64,000 nt of DNA from Phylloscopus collybita (Eukaryota > Chordata > Aves > Passeriformes > Phylloscopidae): NCBI GenBank assembly GCA_027886175.1, contig JAJNNQ010000026.1:23082001-23146000 (forward strand), in the 5' to 3' direction. Below are positions 33,493 through 46,300 of this stretch, in pieces. The number at the start of each line of letters is the position of its first letter. Positions within the stretch are counted from its first letter, which is position 1. The translations under genes and the position numbers were made by a program. Under the pieces are notes generated by a model. It ran no database searches, had not been told where the DNA came from, and worked only from the letters and a program-made list of their open reading frames with translations.

Positions 33493-36026
33493 ACCCAGGG
33501 CTATGTATTAACTGCAGAATAGCTGAGAGCTTCATTTCCAGGTGCACATTTTGCTTTTATCAGGAAAAACCTTATGTTGACTGGCAGCACACTGGAAATC
33601 TAGAAAGGACTCAATGGCCTCAAAAGGAAACGCTGTTTTAAATCCTGCCCTGACTCCCTCTGAAACCTGCAGTGACTTTACTCTGACCTGCAGGGGAGCC
33701 ATATGAATTCTCAGGCGATGTCACAGTGCCAATAAACACATTCCATTCAGAGGGAAGGAAAGAAAACCTATCTTGACATTGCAAGGCCTGTTACTGCTCA
33801 ATCAGACAGAGAAAATACCAGCTTCTGAGGATCCATCCTTTCATTTCAATTCTTCAAAGAACTGTAGAGCTGAGATGCCCTTCATGAGTTTGCTCATGAG
33901 CAAACAAAGAGCAGGCAAAGAGTGGAAGATCCGTGCTTGTTTCTTCCCCACACTGAAGTCAAGAAAAAAAATTGAATAAAAACCGATGGTGCTTTTCTAA
34001 AGAGGTTACTATTTTTCTTCCCTTTCCTTATGCAACTTCTGTTCTCTCTCACTGCTCTCTTTCCATGGTAGGAGAGCAGGTGCAAGGCAGATGCTTTGGC
34101 AGATAGAAATGTTCCAGTACTATAATTATAATCAACATTTCTGTGTAAAATACCCAAGGGTTTGTGCATGCACAACACATTTAGAAAGTTCCACATGGAG
34201 TTTTCAGTTTTTGCTCTTAGACATAAATACAAATACCTTTAATTTTCTGGAGAATTCCATTTTTAGGGGAATGAGCAGGTTTGAGGGGGATGTCAGGGGT
34301 GGGATGCCCCTGAAAGTACTGGCTTGACCAAGCTTAATCCTTCCTTGTATTGAAGGTGCCCTTGGTATAGTGTAATAGAGGAAGCATGTGAATGTTCTGT
34401 AGAGGCTTGGATTTATGAATGGCATCAGCCTCAGCCTCCCTAGCACACCCTTTAAGTATGCATGCAAGGCTGACCATGGAGAAGGAGCACGTGCAGCACA
34501 AGGCTGAGTTATTTCCACGAGCTTTACATGGACATGGGATTCCCTACAGGCCAAGTAGCAGGACAAATCTGTAATGGAACTCAAGGCTGGAAAGCTTTCT
34601 GTGAGCACTCCCTGAAGGGGGAGGGCACAGGTTTTGTGTGTTCCTCTGTGCTGCACATGCAAACCATGGTGACAGTTGGGGTAATGGCTTTCCAAGGCAG
34701 ACATAAGAAATCAGTTCAGCCTAATAGCATGCCTCAGTGAGCACCTGAGCTGATATAATTTTTAATAAATCATTTACTTCAAAAGATTCATCTCTGTGTT
34801 TGCAAATGTGTCTGTTTCTTTATTTCTGTTGTATAACTGTGTACAGAACTGAATTTTGAATTTGCTTCTTTAAAAACACAAATCTCCATTTTTGGTAAAT
34901 TATGCACAAACTGTGTTCGTTGATCCTTCTAACCAAACTGATGTGTACCAAGGAACTCTTGTCAGCAAGATCGAGAGACTCACCACATCTCTCTGCTCTC
35001 TTGTTGAACTGGGCTGCTATGATTGAGTGTCTCAGGAGGACATTACACAGTTTCTTATTTATCATTTAAGATTTCTAATCCCCAAGCATCTCAAGTATTG
35101 TGTTTAAGAATCTTTATTTCCATAAACTATCATTCCAATAAATATAATATAGGCAAGTGCAGAATGTGTGAAAACCCCAGCTTTCAGTGTAGAAGGGAAA
35201 GAGTCTGCTAGCATTCAGAATTTAAAAAAAAAAAAAGCATGTAGGAGTGCTTTGAAATGGAGGATTGGGGACAAGGTGGCAGATGCAGGAAAGCATGCCA
35301 GTTGGAGTGACTCATTATTGAAAGGGCAAAACAGAAAACACTCTGCATGCCTGTGAGAAGATGACAAAATCCAAACAGCAGACAACAAAGATTGGTGCAA
35401 ACACTTGAAAGAAGTCAGACATACGAACAGGTTGGATCAGTACTCCACATGAAAGTGCTCTCTCTGTGTGACTGCTAGAAATCTGAGGATGGAGGTTAGG
35501 GAAGAGGAGTATTTAATTTTAAATGTTTATAGTAGTAGGCATCTGGTAGAAAATAATCAGTGTGATACTGTAATACAGTGAAGTTCAAATAGATCTGAAT
35601 AACAGAGAAGACTGCACCATTAGAGGAGCAGTAGTGTTTGTTAAAAGAAAGCTCAGTTTAGCATTGGCAACAGAAAGGATATGTGCTGTAAAATCAAATT
35701 GGGTTGAAATTTCCTCTCCAGGAAGGAACAGTAGTTAAAAACCAGTTGTTCTGCACTGGGAAGTCAGCCTGGACAATCTAGAGAGCAGCCCCCCCATCCC
35801 AAAGCTGGTAGAACCAGCAATACACTGTGCATGCCTGTCCCTCTCTGTTGATGACAATTGTGAGAGTCTGCCTGGCAAACTCTGACAAAATATTTATCTG
35901 TTCAGTGGTAAATTCAGTTCAGTATGATAAATCCACCTGATGATCAAGGCTGTGCTGCTGGTGACTCACACAGAGGGTGACAACAGCTGCAAAGCACCCT
36001 CAGATTAAAGTCTGCAAGGGTCAGAT

Positions 36027-36057
36027 GGGTGCAAGGGTGCAAGGGTGCAAGGGTGCA
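36027..36057 (+). repeat. 8-bp tandem repeat (GGGTGCAA)
   Basis: Almost four exact copies of GGGTGCAA, about 55 bp before a strong inverted repeat. Confidence 0.95.
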
Positions 36058-36112
36058 GCTGTCTGCAGGGGGATTAGGAAGAGTTCAGAGCACGCTATTA
36101 TTCAGAGACGAC

Positions 36113-36147
36113 CTGAAACTATCTCTCAGGTTTAGAGATAGTTTCAG
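36113..36147. repeat. Perfect inverted repeat, 14-bp arms, 7-bp loop
   Basis: CTGAAACTATCTCT (36113-36126) pairs fully with AGAGATAGTTTCAG (36134-36147) around CAGGTTT. The base composition is mixed, so it is less likely to be chance than the AT-only hairpins. Confidence 0.95.
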
Positions 36148-36292
36148 CTTTTGGCCCAACTAGTCAGAAGATCCACAAGAAGAAAAGTCATTCTAGATTT
36201 AATCCTGGGCATTTAAAAGTAAGTATTTCTACATATGACTATGGAAGAATATCTCTGAAGTAGTCTAAGGTATTCAAATACAGAATCCCTGG

Positions 36293-36316
36293 AAAAAAAA
36301 AAAAAAAAAAAAAAAA
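36293..36316 (+). repeat. Poly-A tract, 24 bases
   Basis: Uninterrupted A run followed by purine-rich sequence. Confidence 0.9.
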
Positions 36317-36529
36317 GGAGAAAGAAAAAACACCAACATCCCATGTTCAAGAAGGGAGGTGCTTGCAAATGGTGAAATTAGACAAAAATAAATTATAAGA
36401 GTAATAAAAAAAAAAGGTGAACTTATATGGCTTTATACGTCAGGGGGCAAGCATGACTTGTAAAGGTTGAAGTCACTCTTTGCCAATGAAAAACATTGTT
36501 TATCAGATGCTCATTAAGTGCAGGTATCA

Positions 36530-36930
36530 AAATGAAACAGAAACTATGATTATACCACCCTTTTGAGCCATTGGTGAAACTGTATCTTGAGTATTGCACG
36601 GCCTTTGGCTCTGCTGATACAGTATAACTAAAAAAAGGTACAGATAGGCAGCAATTAGGATCAGAGAACAGGAACAACACCTAGGTAAGGGGAGGAAATA
36701 TTACAGATTATTTTCTCTTATATTATTCTTCAGCATAGAAAAAAAAAAAAAAAAGGTGGTTAAAATAATTTTATTGGATATCTGTAAATCATTAATGATA
36801 GAGAATGCAAACAGCTATTTTTACATAGCTGTGGGGCATCACAGACTTAAAATTACCAGAAGATGCTTTTTCATATAATGTGTGATTAAAATTAGAAACT
36901 CTTTGCTAGAAGAGAGAGAGAGACAGAGAC
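36530..36930 (+). mobile_element. Possible ancient CR1/L3-type LINE remnant
   Basis: GAAACTGTATCTTGAGTATT followed by GCACGGCCTTTGGCTCTG resembles the conserved stretch near the 3' end of old amniote CR1/L3 elements. Further on, TGGGGCATCACAGACTTAAA and a GAAACTCTTTGCTAGAAGAG-like string also fit. Divergence is high and two poly-A tracts interrupt the region. Confidence 0.4.
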
Positions 36931-37790
36931 CAAAAGCATAGAGAAGTTAAAAAAACCCAAACAAACTACCAGACATAGATAAGGCAGATCTGTCACATCT
37001 TTCTCAGCAGCCAGTGTCAGAGACTGAGCTGGACCAGTGCCCTGCCTATCTGGGGGTTGCTGTTCTCACATTCTAACCAAAGTAATTAAAAAATTGCAAG
37101 AGAAAAAACCCAAGATATTATTTTCTTCACTTCTACCCATCAGATAACAACCTTTGATTATCACAAACCAGGCTGGATTCCAAGCAAAAATTTCAAGATT
37201 AACAGCTCAAGCTAAGTTACCATATCCCAGGGGTTCTCATTTGTAAATGGAAAATAAACATGAAAACCAAGTTTTTCTAACTGAATGAAGCACAGCATCT
37301 CTCTGTCAGATTATTTTAATGAAGATAAGTATCTTTAATTCATATGAAATATATCTCTTTCAGTGCACAATTTGATCATTTCCACTTCCACATTCTTCTT
37401 TTATAACGAGAATTTGGTAAGAAAAACTGCTAATAGAATAGAGCCATTTTCAGACTGATGTGTGTGTTTCCACTTGTCACAGTTACTTGAAAAATACAGA
37501 AAATGGAGTTGTCCTTATCTGCCTTTCTCTGGTGCTCAGTGTGTGAGACACCATGGGCCAAGAACGATAAATTGAATTAAGCTCCTTAAGCAACAGCATT
37601 CTGTCTCAGTAAACATTAACACTTCCCCTTATGCCTGAGCAAACACAAAGATCTGGTCTCAGCTTGGGAATAGTTCAGAGTGCTAATGCAAACAACACAA
37701 CTACAGCTATTTCTACAAATGGTCCTGAAAGGTTTTCTAGCATATGTTGATCACACTTCTCACTTAGGAAATTAACTTTACCCTGTTAAG

Positions 37791-37811
37791 ATAAGATACT
37801 CTGTATCTTAT
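37791..37811. repeat. Small inverted repeat, 9-bp arms
   Basis: ATAAGATAC and GTATCTTAT flank a three-base loop. Confidence 0.85.
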
Positions 37812-37913
37812 AAGCAGAATCGTTTGTGTCAATAAGAGAAACTATTTCTTTGGGGTCGGAAAGGGGCGGGGGGGGGGATCTGTGCTAAGACTCTAGGTAG
37901 TTCTCCCACAGCT

Positions 37914-37934
37914 TAAAAAAAAAAAATATATATA

Positions 37935-37984
<50 letters not shown>
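37914..37984 (+). repeat. Compound A-run / (TA)n / A-run, second run 42 bases
   Basis: About 13 A's are followed by a (TA)n stretch (about 37927-37941) and then a 42-base A run (37943-37984). A G-rich run lies just upstream at about 37862-37877. Such tracts are unstable in replication and hard to sequence. Confidence 0.95.
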
Positions 37985-37986
<2 letters not shown>

Positions 37987-40900
37987 GAACAAAGCCCAAA
38001 CCCTCAAATAACTAGAATTATATCTGCAGTTATTCCCTACTGCAAGAAGAAGTCAGATTTTCACAGCTGCACTGCCACAATCTGGAGGGGCTAGAGTTAC
38101 TTTTATCCAAGCCTGTATCTTCCCTTACACTCCATATCTGCACATACATCTATATCTTACACAGAGAAGTAAAAGGCACATACATACAGATGTGCATGGT
38201 TATATGTGAGTTTGTATCTTGATCAATAAGGGCTCATTGGCGCATGAGCATTGACTGCATCTCCGTGCCAGACCAGCCACTTGCTCACTCTGCCCCAGCA
38301 GACCTTCCTCTCCACCTGAGGGGCTGTGTAACACACAGCTCTTCAGAATTCCCTTCATTTGTGCTGTTCTTTTAACTGCTGATTGCTGTTTGAGGTGGGG
38401 GTGCAGAGGAACTGTACAGGAATTATCCATCCTCATGCTGTGGAAGTGCCACAGGATCTCACACGTTTGGAGCTCCGGCATCTCCCAGGGAAGAATGCTC
38501 CTGCTCAGGCAGTGCTCAGGGAGGAAAGCATCACAGCCATGAACTCATCCACGAGAAAAGTATTTGGGAGCTACAATGTGGTAAAGTGTTGCCTGACCAG
38601 TGCCAGCACAGCTGAGTTCCTGGGGGCCTGCTGGAGTGTCTGAGGTTCTTCCCTGTGGATTTTAGACCAGGCATCTTTCGAGTGATGTGGGGATGACTGC
38701 ATTGCACACTGGCCCAGTGATGCATCAGAAATTCAGCAATTTTTGCTTTTGAATTAATCCATGTTTAAACTTGGCAGTGCACATGATTTCTGTTCTTATT
38801 TCTTATGCCTTCGATTACAACGGAGACAAAGCTGAAGGGGTTTCTATATTGTCAATATTTCTGCAGAAGGGAATCGAAACACCTGCATCTGTTTGCACTG
38901 GAAGACATCAGGCCTTGACCTGGTTACTTGCCTTGATACTTATTATTTTTTATATTTTATCTAAACTGAATTCCAAAAAATGCAGATTCACTTTCTGGGT
39001 TTATATGTCTGCCATTTTGTGTTCTACTGCTAAGTGCCCAATTTTCTTTTGCAAAATCTAAAAACTGGGAAATGCTTGCGTCCAAGGTTATTTTTCATTT
39101 GAAATACAGAATAGTTATATTGTTTAAACAAGTCTTTGAAGTTTTAGGAGAATTGAAGGCTCAATTGACTGAATAAAGGTTCCATTCAGTCAGCACATCA
39201 TCCAGCCCTGACTCTTCCTGACTCCAAACTACACCTTGTTTACAAACACATGCATGTTTAGCAATCAGCCTTTTTGGCCTATGTGAATTTTGTGTCTTTT
39301 AGTTTCTGCGGGAAAGCGCCAACTGGTTTAAAGGATCCCTATTATTTCACTATCTTTGTTTGCAACTGTGTTTTGTTTCCTCTTAGGAGCCCCACTCTCA
39401 TTCATCACATTTCTTTTGTTCCATTTATTATCAGGCCATGTTCTAAGAGAACATGAGCTAAACACCAAAAGCCCCTTTGTCCTTATCGTTATCATCAGGA
39501 TCAGTTCCCTTTACATTTTCACATCTGACCAGCCTTCCTGAAACTCCAAATTATATTACAATTAGAAATGCTCTAGACCTAGGGTGTACAGGAACTTCCT
39601 ATTCATATTCACAGAGTTGTGTGTTTTGAACTGAGCAGACAAACAAGTCACTGCCTTTGGAGAGCAAAATTCAGGGACAAGGCAGGGCGGACTGTAGTCT
39701 GCTCTGGGATTTGTCCATTTTATCTGCCATAGTTATCAGCTGAAAAGGGATTATTGATCCTTATAAACGATGCAGGAACACTCAGCTGTATTTTGCACCT
39801 AGATATATCTGTTTGACTGTTATCTCAGACTGAAAGGACTAAAGCTCAGGTTTTCCACTTCCCCAGAAAATGGCCTATCAAGTAGCACTAGGCTATTCTG
39901 GTGAGGGAGGGTTATCCTGGGAGTAGGAAAGTCACATTATTCTCAAGATCGTCATGTACACATTAGGTAGTTAAAATGTACTTTGTAACTCAAACATATA
40001 TGTCTATTTTTCCTTTGCTTTCAAGACTTCCTTGTGCAGACCTATTTCCAACAATGACTTGTTTCTTCCTGGAGTTCCAATTTTAACTCCACCTGTTGGC
40101 ATTTCATCGAGATGAGAATGACCTGCCTTTTCTTCAGAGATCAGCAGAGAAAATAAGCTGAATGTGTGCTGTCTGCATCTCTTTCCTCATTAACTGTGCT
40201 GATAGTATGAAATCTTCCATTATTTTTTTTCCTTAAAAAAAATGTAAGCCTTGGGAGTGTGTTTTGATAACCTTGACAATCCTCTGAGCAGATCTTGCTG
40301 TACCTTCAGTCAACTCAGTGCACAAAATGAGGTAAGCAAAATAATGTATAGTTTGATTACTTGTAATATAGAGACTTCTTGTCTCCCTGTTGGCTAGAAC
40401 CTATGGAGAGATCTAAGGTGAGCAATTCTTTAGACGATGATCTTTATGTTCCCTCCTAACCCATGGAGATTTCGTGTAACATTCTTCTTAGGCTTCATAT
40501 TTCCAAAATGAAAAATAAAAATAGATTCTAAGTATGTTCCTTGTTCCAGGCACACAAAAAGCTGAGTGGGAAATCTGCAGATTTGGATTGGATTGTGGTG
40601 CATCCAATAACCTATATGTTGTTTCTCATATAACCTTTCTTATCTGATAAAGATCCTTGTGTCTAATAAAAAAAAATCTGTACAGTTATTGACGTTTTTA
40701 TTTTTTATTTTTAATTTTTTAACAGATTAAGATCAGATGCAAACATTCATGAGCCAAATTTCACTGCCTGTGCTAGTATTGATTTAACAAAAGGGAAGTG
40801 GAGGAAAACAGTAGCTGGGATTGAAAGAGGTCCCGACTTCTTAGTGATGAAATAATACAAAACCTGGAATCACACCCTGGCAAGGGAGCAAATGACATAA

Positions 40901-41559
40901 GGCTGGTCTTAAGTCTTCATTCATTTTCCAGAGCCTCCCTTTGCATTGCCATGAACCATGCTATGCTGATGCCCTTCTGAGTGGGGAATCCTGCCACTGT
41001 ACATCATATGCTTCTGCAAGACAGTTTGCACAGTTTTATGCAGAAAGCATAGAGCCTAGGATGAAATCTTTGTTCATAATCTCTGACCTTATGTCTCAAG
41101 CCTGAAGAGACTTACATAAAATATTTGAACACACCCAGCTTGCTGCACAAACTAGCTATTAGTAAGTAAGGGATACTGACACTCCTGAAAAAATTAATTT
41201 GAGATTATTTCTCATATACCCAGAACATTCTGCTCTCTAATTCTTTTCCTTATCTCAATTTTACTCATTACCCATTTGATACTTTGAGGCCAACTCGACT
41301 CTATGTCATATAAACTGAGGAAAGAGGTTATACAATGTGGTCCCCTGTGTTTCTGAGTTTAAACACATTTTGCCGTCAGTGAGAACAGCATCGTATCATA
41401 TTCCCACGACAGACTGTGATGACAACAGGATTACAATCGTGGCTTAGGATAGGAAGTGGAAGGAAAAAAAAAGTCTTAAGAAACAAAGATCCTGTTTCCT
41501 TACAGCAAGTTCTAACTGCCAAAAAATAAAGCAAAATCTTGAGAATTTCAGTTTGAGGC

Positions 41560-41625
41560 TGTCCTGGTTTAGGGCAAATTTGGGAGAAAATACATGGCAG
41601 GCATCTTATCCTAGTTGTTGTGGGG
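41560..41625 (+). mobile_element. Possible LTR 5'-end fragment
   Basis: TGTCCTGGTTTAGGGCAAAT followed by TTGGGAGAAAATA looks like the start of another abundant avian LTR family. No matching 3' end or target-site duplication was found, and only about 65 bp are similar. Confidence 0.45.
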
Positions 41626-42892
41626 TTTTTTGTTTGTTTTGTTTTTTTATTTCACATTTGTTACAATCACTAAAGCATCAAAATTGTGGTTTGCAGGCTG
41701 TGTCAATACAACTGTACGTGTTACATTTTTTTTGCATTTTAGATTTTTTTTATATCAAGAAGCAGAAATAAGAAATCTGAAAAATGTAAACTTAGTAACT
41801 GAATCTAAGATAGAAGTAAAAAAAAAGAAATACAGGTCTTAGACCTGTAATTAAATCTCCCTATAAATCTTCTCCAGTTAACTCAGTGGAGACCAGTACT
41901 CACAGGGACATTGGAACATCTAAGGCAAGAAAAACTGAAGCTGAAGCTCTGTAATGGCACAATCAGGAATCATATTTTCACCTTCTCAGCCATACAGAAA
42001 GAGTCAGAAATGCCCATTCAGGTTGTTCTATTTAAAAAGCTTTTTAGTGGTAATGTTTCATTGGAGCATGTCCTGTACTTAAATGTTTATTCTATTTTCC
42101 TGCTCAGCTAGCTTAGACATGTTAGAAATGAACATTTTTTTTAAACTTACTAATACCAAATCATTAATTCAGTTTAATTCCTCAGCTGCCACTGAGGAGT
42201 AATTCCCAAGTCATGGTCTCTCATGGAGGATCAACTCTCAGCTCATGCATGGCTCCAGTGTTGGGGAGACCTCTCAGCTTTTGCAGTTTCTTGAAGGGCT
42301 GGCTTGGTTCTTTTTGGGCAAAGAATTCACCTTTAATTGCATGTTTATGCTTATATTGTTCTTCACCTGATTCACATGCTTGGCTTACATATGCCAGCAC
42401 TTAATCAACATGTTTTAGCATTTCTCATCTGTACTGGGGACACAGTTTAGTTTATTTTAGTTTTTCCACTTAGTACTATGTAAGTTCCCTGAGAACTGAT
42501 TGCCTCAATTAACAGCAATAAGAGATTATACACAAAAGTTCTAACATAGTAAGCATGAGTTAAGCTCACACACAAATGCCTTCAAAGCTCTGTTGTCTTA
42601 GAAAGATGTTCTCAGGCAACTAAAGTCCAAAATAATATAAGCAATATTTAAGCATATCTGAGCTAATCTCAGCTGGAGATGAATTTTTCTACATGTTTAG
42701 CTCTTGTGGACAACTTTGGTAAAGCAGAAGTGTTTTACAAAACCAACTGACTGTAGAAAACGTCTAGGATTAATTTTAATACTTCAGTTGAAGCAGCTGG
42801 TGCTTAGGTTAGAACAAAACCAAAGCAATTCTGGGAACTTTTGTATCATGCTATGAATTTTTTTCATCAGGTTAAGTGAGGCTTTCTCAAGC

Positions 42893-43076
42893 TTCTAGAA
42901 GAGGTCACCCAGAGAGTTGTGGGCACACCATCCCTGGAAAAATCCAAGGTTGAGTTGGACTGGGTTCTGAGAAAGCTGATCTAGTTGATGTTGCTCCTGC
43001 TCATTGAAGGGGGGTTGGACTAGACTACCCTTAAAAGTCTCTTCCAACACAAATAGTTATGTGATTTTATGAAGCA
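42893..43076 (+). mobile_element. CR1 LINE 3' end
   Basis: The blocks are CCCAGAGAGTTGTGGGCACA, CCATCCCTGGAAAAATCCAA, GGGGGGTTGGACTAGACTAC and CTTCCAACACAAATAGTTAT. These follow the order of a CR1 3' end on the plus strand, ending in a GTGATTTTATGA-like tail. Confidence 0.8.
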
Positions 43077-44381
43077 GCAAGCTTTTTGTTGTGTTTTTTT
43101 TTCATTAGTTATGATAGTTCAGAGAAGAAAGCCTTCTGATTGTCATTGTACAATGTGACAAGAAACAACCAAAGGTGGTTGTAGCTCCTGTGGTAAATGT
43201 TGGAATGCACAGAGTGATCCTGAACCTCTCCAATAGTTGCCTTCCCAGGACTTCTGTGGCCGTACTGTGATATCTCCTCAAACCTCCCTTAAGTGATTAT
43301 TTCAAACTGACTGTAGGAAGCCTATTTCCACACTGAAGGAAAAATTATTTAAATAATCCACTAAAATCTATGTGGTTTAAAATACAATAAAAAAGATAAT
43401 TACTATTTGATGCAATCTGAGAACAAAATGCTCTACAGCAGCACAGGCAAGAGTTCTTAAACCACAGTCATCAATAACATCAACATCAATTAAGATATCT
43501 GGGGGAAGGCTTCATTTAGGTATCATAAGTAATACCTTAAGTAATAACTGTGGAGAGAAAAATAGGACTGGTAATGCAATTAGTGCCAAGATACACAGTA
43601 AGTGGTTTACAACCTGCTAAATTTTGTATTGCTTAAATGCACCCTGGAGATCAGAAATAAGTGTTGGGGAAGGAAAACTGTAGAGCAAGGGAGCAGTAAA
43701 GGCAGAGTGCATCATTAAACAGTGCTATTAAAGTATTTAATACTTTAAATATTAAAAATATACATCATTAAAGTACTAAACCCAGAAATGTTGCTTTCTT
43801 TGCAGCTCTTTAAATACTTAGAAAAATCATCTGTTGGACCGCATGCAATCAGGATGCAAACACAAAACCTGGCAACGACGTAGCTGAAATGTATTCAGTT
43901 TACATTGGCTTCCCAAGAGGCAGCCGAAGATGAAATAGCCAGGGGTGTGCCCTGGGCACTGTGGGTGTGGCAGGCACCGAGGAATGGGCAGCCCCGAGCG
44001 CCCATCCCCACAGCGGCAGAGGAGGTCCCCAAACCTGCTGCCTGAAAGCCTCTGGGTGAAGCTCTCACATGAAGAAGCTCAGATTTCCTCTGCATACCTC
44101 AGTGGTATAAAAGGACCAATTCTCTACATATTTTGTGTAGGCAACAAGAAAGATACAAAGCACAGCAAGAAATTTTCAGCTGGCACAGAGGGTTTTTGTC
44201 TTCATTTTTATAAAATTAACATGGGAAAATTCAAAGCAGTGCAATTTTCATCAAATTTATACCTTTTCAAATACACCATCCTAGAAATGTCACAACTAGG
44301 ATTTTAAAGGAAATAAAGCAAGAGATTTTTTCATTAATAGCATTAATATTTCAGTGTATTGAACTATTTCATTATACTCCT

Positions 44382-44403
44382 TTGCAATATTAAAATATTG
44401 CAA
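44382..44403. repeat. Small inverted repeat, 10-bp arms
   Basis: TTGCAATATT and AATATTGCAA flank two bases. A third related half-copy (TTGCAATATA) follows at about 44407. Confidence 0.85.
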
Positions 44404-44484
44404 CCATTGCAATATATAGCACCTAATAGGCAAAACACTGGAATGATTTCTATAAGGATGTAGCAGCAAAGAGGGGAGGCTAGA

Positions 44485-44625
44485 AATGTGTTCAAGACGT
44501 GTCTGCATCTGCTGGGTGATGTGATTTAGTGGTTTAGGGGTTACAGTGGCATTGCTGGGTGAACAGCTGGACTGGATGATCTTGAAAGTGTCATCCAGCC
44601 TCAGTGATTCTACAATTCTATGAAA
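44485..44625 (+). mobile_element. CR1 LINE 3' end
   Basis: GTGATTTAGTGGTTTAGGGG, GAACAGCTGGACTGGATGAT and a GATTCTACAATTCTATG tail match a CR1 3' terminus on the plus strand. The ATTCTATG terminal motif is typical of the family. Confidence 0.8.
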
Positions 44626-44959
44626 AGGTAAAAAATGTGGAAAAGGTAATCAATGTCATGGTTTCATGGCAGGTCACTGTCTTTGACTTAACTACAGTTT
44701 GGACAATAGTGAAAATATGTCAATAGCATCTGCTTGGGGTTTGGCAATGTATTTATATGTATTTAGTATATTGATATGTATCTAATGCATATTAACATAT
44801 TTAAGTTCTTTGTTTATATGTTTAGATCTAAGTAATTTTATCTGGTGAAAGAAGGCAAGTGCTAAATCCAGAAATTTTCAGACAGATCCCAAGATAGATG
44901 AGAATGGAGATCTCCAATGAAGATTTGGGCAGATTTTGATAGGCCTCCCAATACTCAGT

Positions 44960-45470
44960 TTCTGTCCAAGGCTATTCAGCACTTATGTCGATGGCTCACA
45001 GGATGAGTCACAAAGTCTTTGCTGGCAAGATTTTGGATCTCAGAAGATTACATTGGCAATGTATACCAGGAATTAGCTGTTTAGCACTCTGGATCTGCTG
45101 TGTACATGGTCCTAATGCAGTAGGCTTTGCTCTAACATCTACAAAAGGAAGATCCATTTACTGGGGGCAAAAGTGTATTTCTACACATTTTCAGTGTAAG
45201 AGAGTATGCTGGAAATTAGCAGCTCCAAGGAGAAGAATCGGGAAAATAAGGAAGACAAATCATGGTGCCATAAGCAAGGAGAGGTCATGTCAGGACGAAG
45301 GTGGCCTGTAAGTGAGGGGGCAAACCTGCCCCCCATGCAGCCCAGCTGGGAGAGTGCCCACATTGCACCAGCCTTGAGAAGAGACCCATAAGTAATTCAG
45401 AGACTAGGAAAAACCTTTCACAAAAGAAGGGTGGGAGGTGATTGGAAAACCATGTCTCACATGGAGAAGC
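44960..45470 (+). mobile_element. Possible highly diverged CR1 remnant
   Basis: AGGCTATTCAGCACTTATGT followed by a GATG..GGATGAG string, and ACTAGGAAAAACCTTTCACA followed by AAAGAAGGGT, recall CR1 coding and 3' blocks in the right order. Similarity is weak, and a chance resemblance is quite possible. Confidence 0.3.
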
Positions 45471-46224
45471 TGCAGTGGTTTCACCCTGGGAAATAAAACA
45501 AAATGTGGTTCAGGAATTTCCCTCTGAGCTTAGCTGGATAGAGAGAGGAGTGAATGCCTGAAAGCTTCATCCAGGAGAGAAAGAAATCCTGCTTACATGC
45601 TTTCAGGTGCATTAGCTGTCCCCCTCTGGCCTGTGGATGTGGTAGGGAAAGCTCTGTGTGTCTGTGTGCATTTGAAGTGAGGGTCACCTATATACCCACC
45701 GGTGGTCTTCTATAGAGAGAAGGAAACTTTCTGCCATCCTCTTAATACCCGTAAATTCTCTGCAGCTCTGCAGTGGGACAATGATTATAATCAAATCTCA
45801 TGCTTCAAGGCTTCAGGGTCAGGAAAAAATAACCCTCCATGCCACCATCAATACATGCTCCAAATACCTCTGGGGCCTGACACAGGAGTCTTTTCATCTT
45901 CTATGAGCTCAGGCATGTTGAGGACATTGGGAACACTCTACCTGCCTGTGCATGTGGAGATAGTTTTACTGCCTGAGGTCATACAAAGCCTGCTGCTAGG
46001 TTTTGGAAAGCAGATAACATTCTTCCTATCTTAAAGGCAGCAATTTGATGCTTGGTGTCCTGGGATCTGCAGGTGAATTTATCTGGTACTCTGATTTGGA
46101 CTTAATTTCTGTGAAAAAAACTTACAGAAAATAAATTCCAAACTGCAGTTGAAAATACTGTCTTCTTAATTCAGAGGGGGTTACTGTTAATACAAAAAAT
46201 TTGGGCTGATCCAATTGAACCTTT

Positions 46225-46300
46225 AAAATTTATTAATAATTAAAAATTAAATTAATTAATATATTTAATGAATTAATTTATTTAATTTCAATATTATAAT
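46225..46300. repeat. AT-only low-complexity stretch
   Basis: Almost pure A/T sequence with many AATTAATT-type short palindromes. Confidence 0.8.

Larger units (their letters stand above)
30658..36026. other. Intergenic, no gene seen
   Basis: AT-rich unique sequence with one short CR1 fragment, two adjacent microsatellites and an AT hairpin. No exon-like frame with splice sites and a recognisable protein was found. Confidence 0.6.
36931..42892. other. Intergenic, no gene seen
   Basis: The stretch contains the compound A/TA tract and a possible LTR fragment. The rest is unremarkable AT-rich sequence. Confidence 0.6.
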
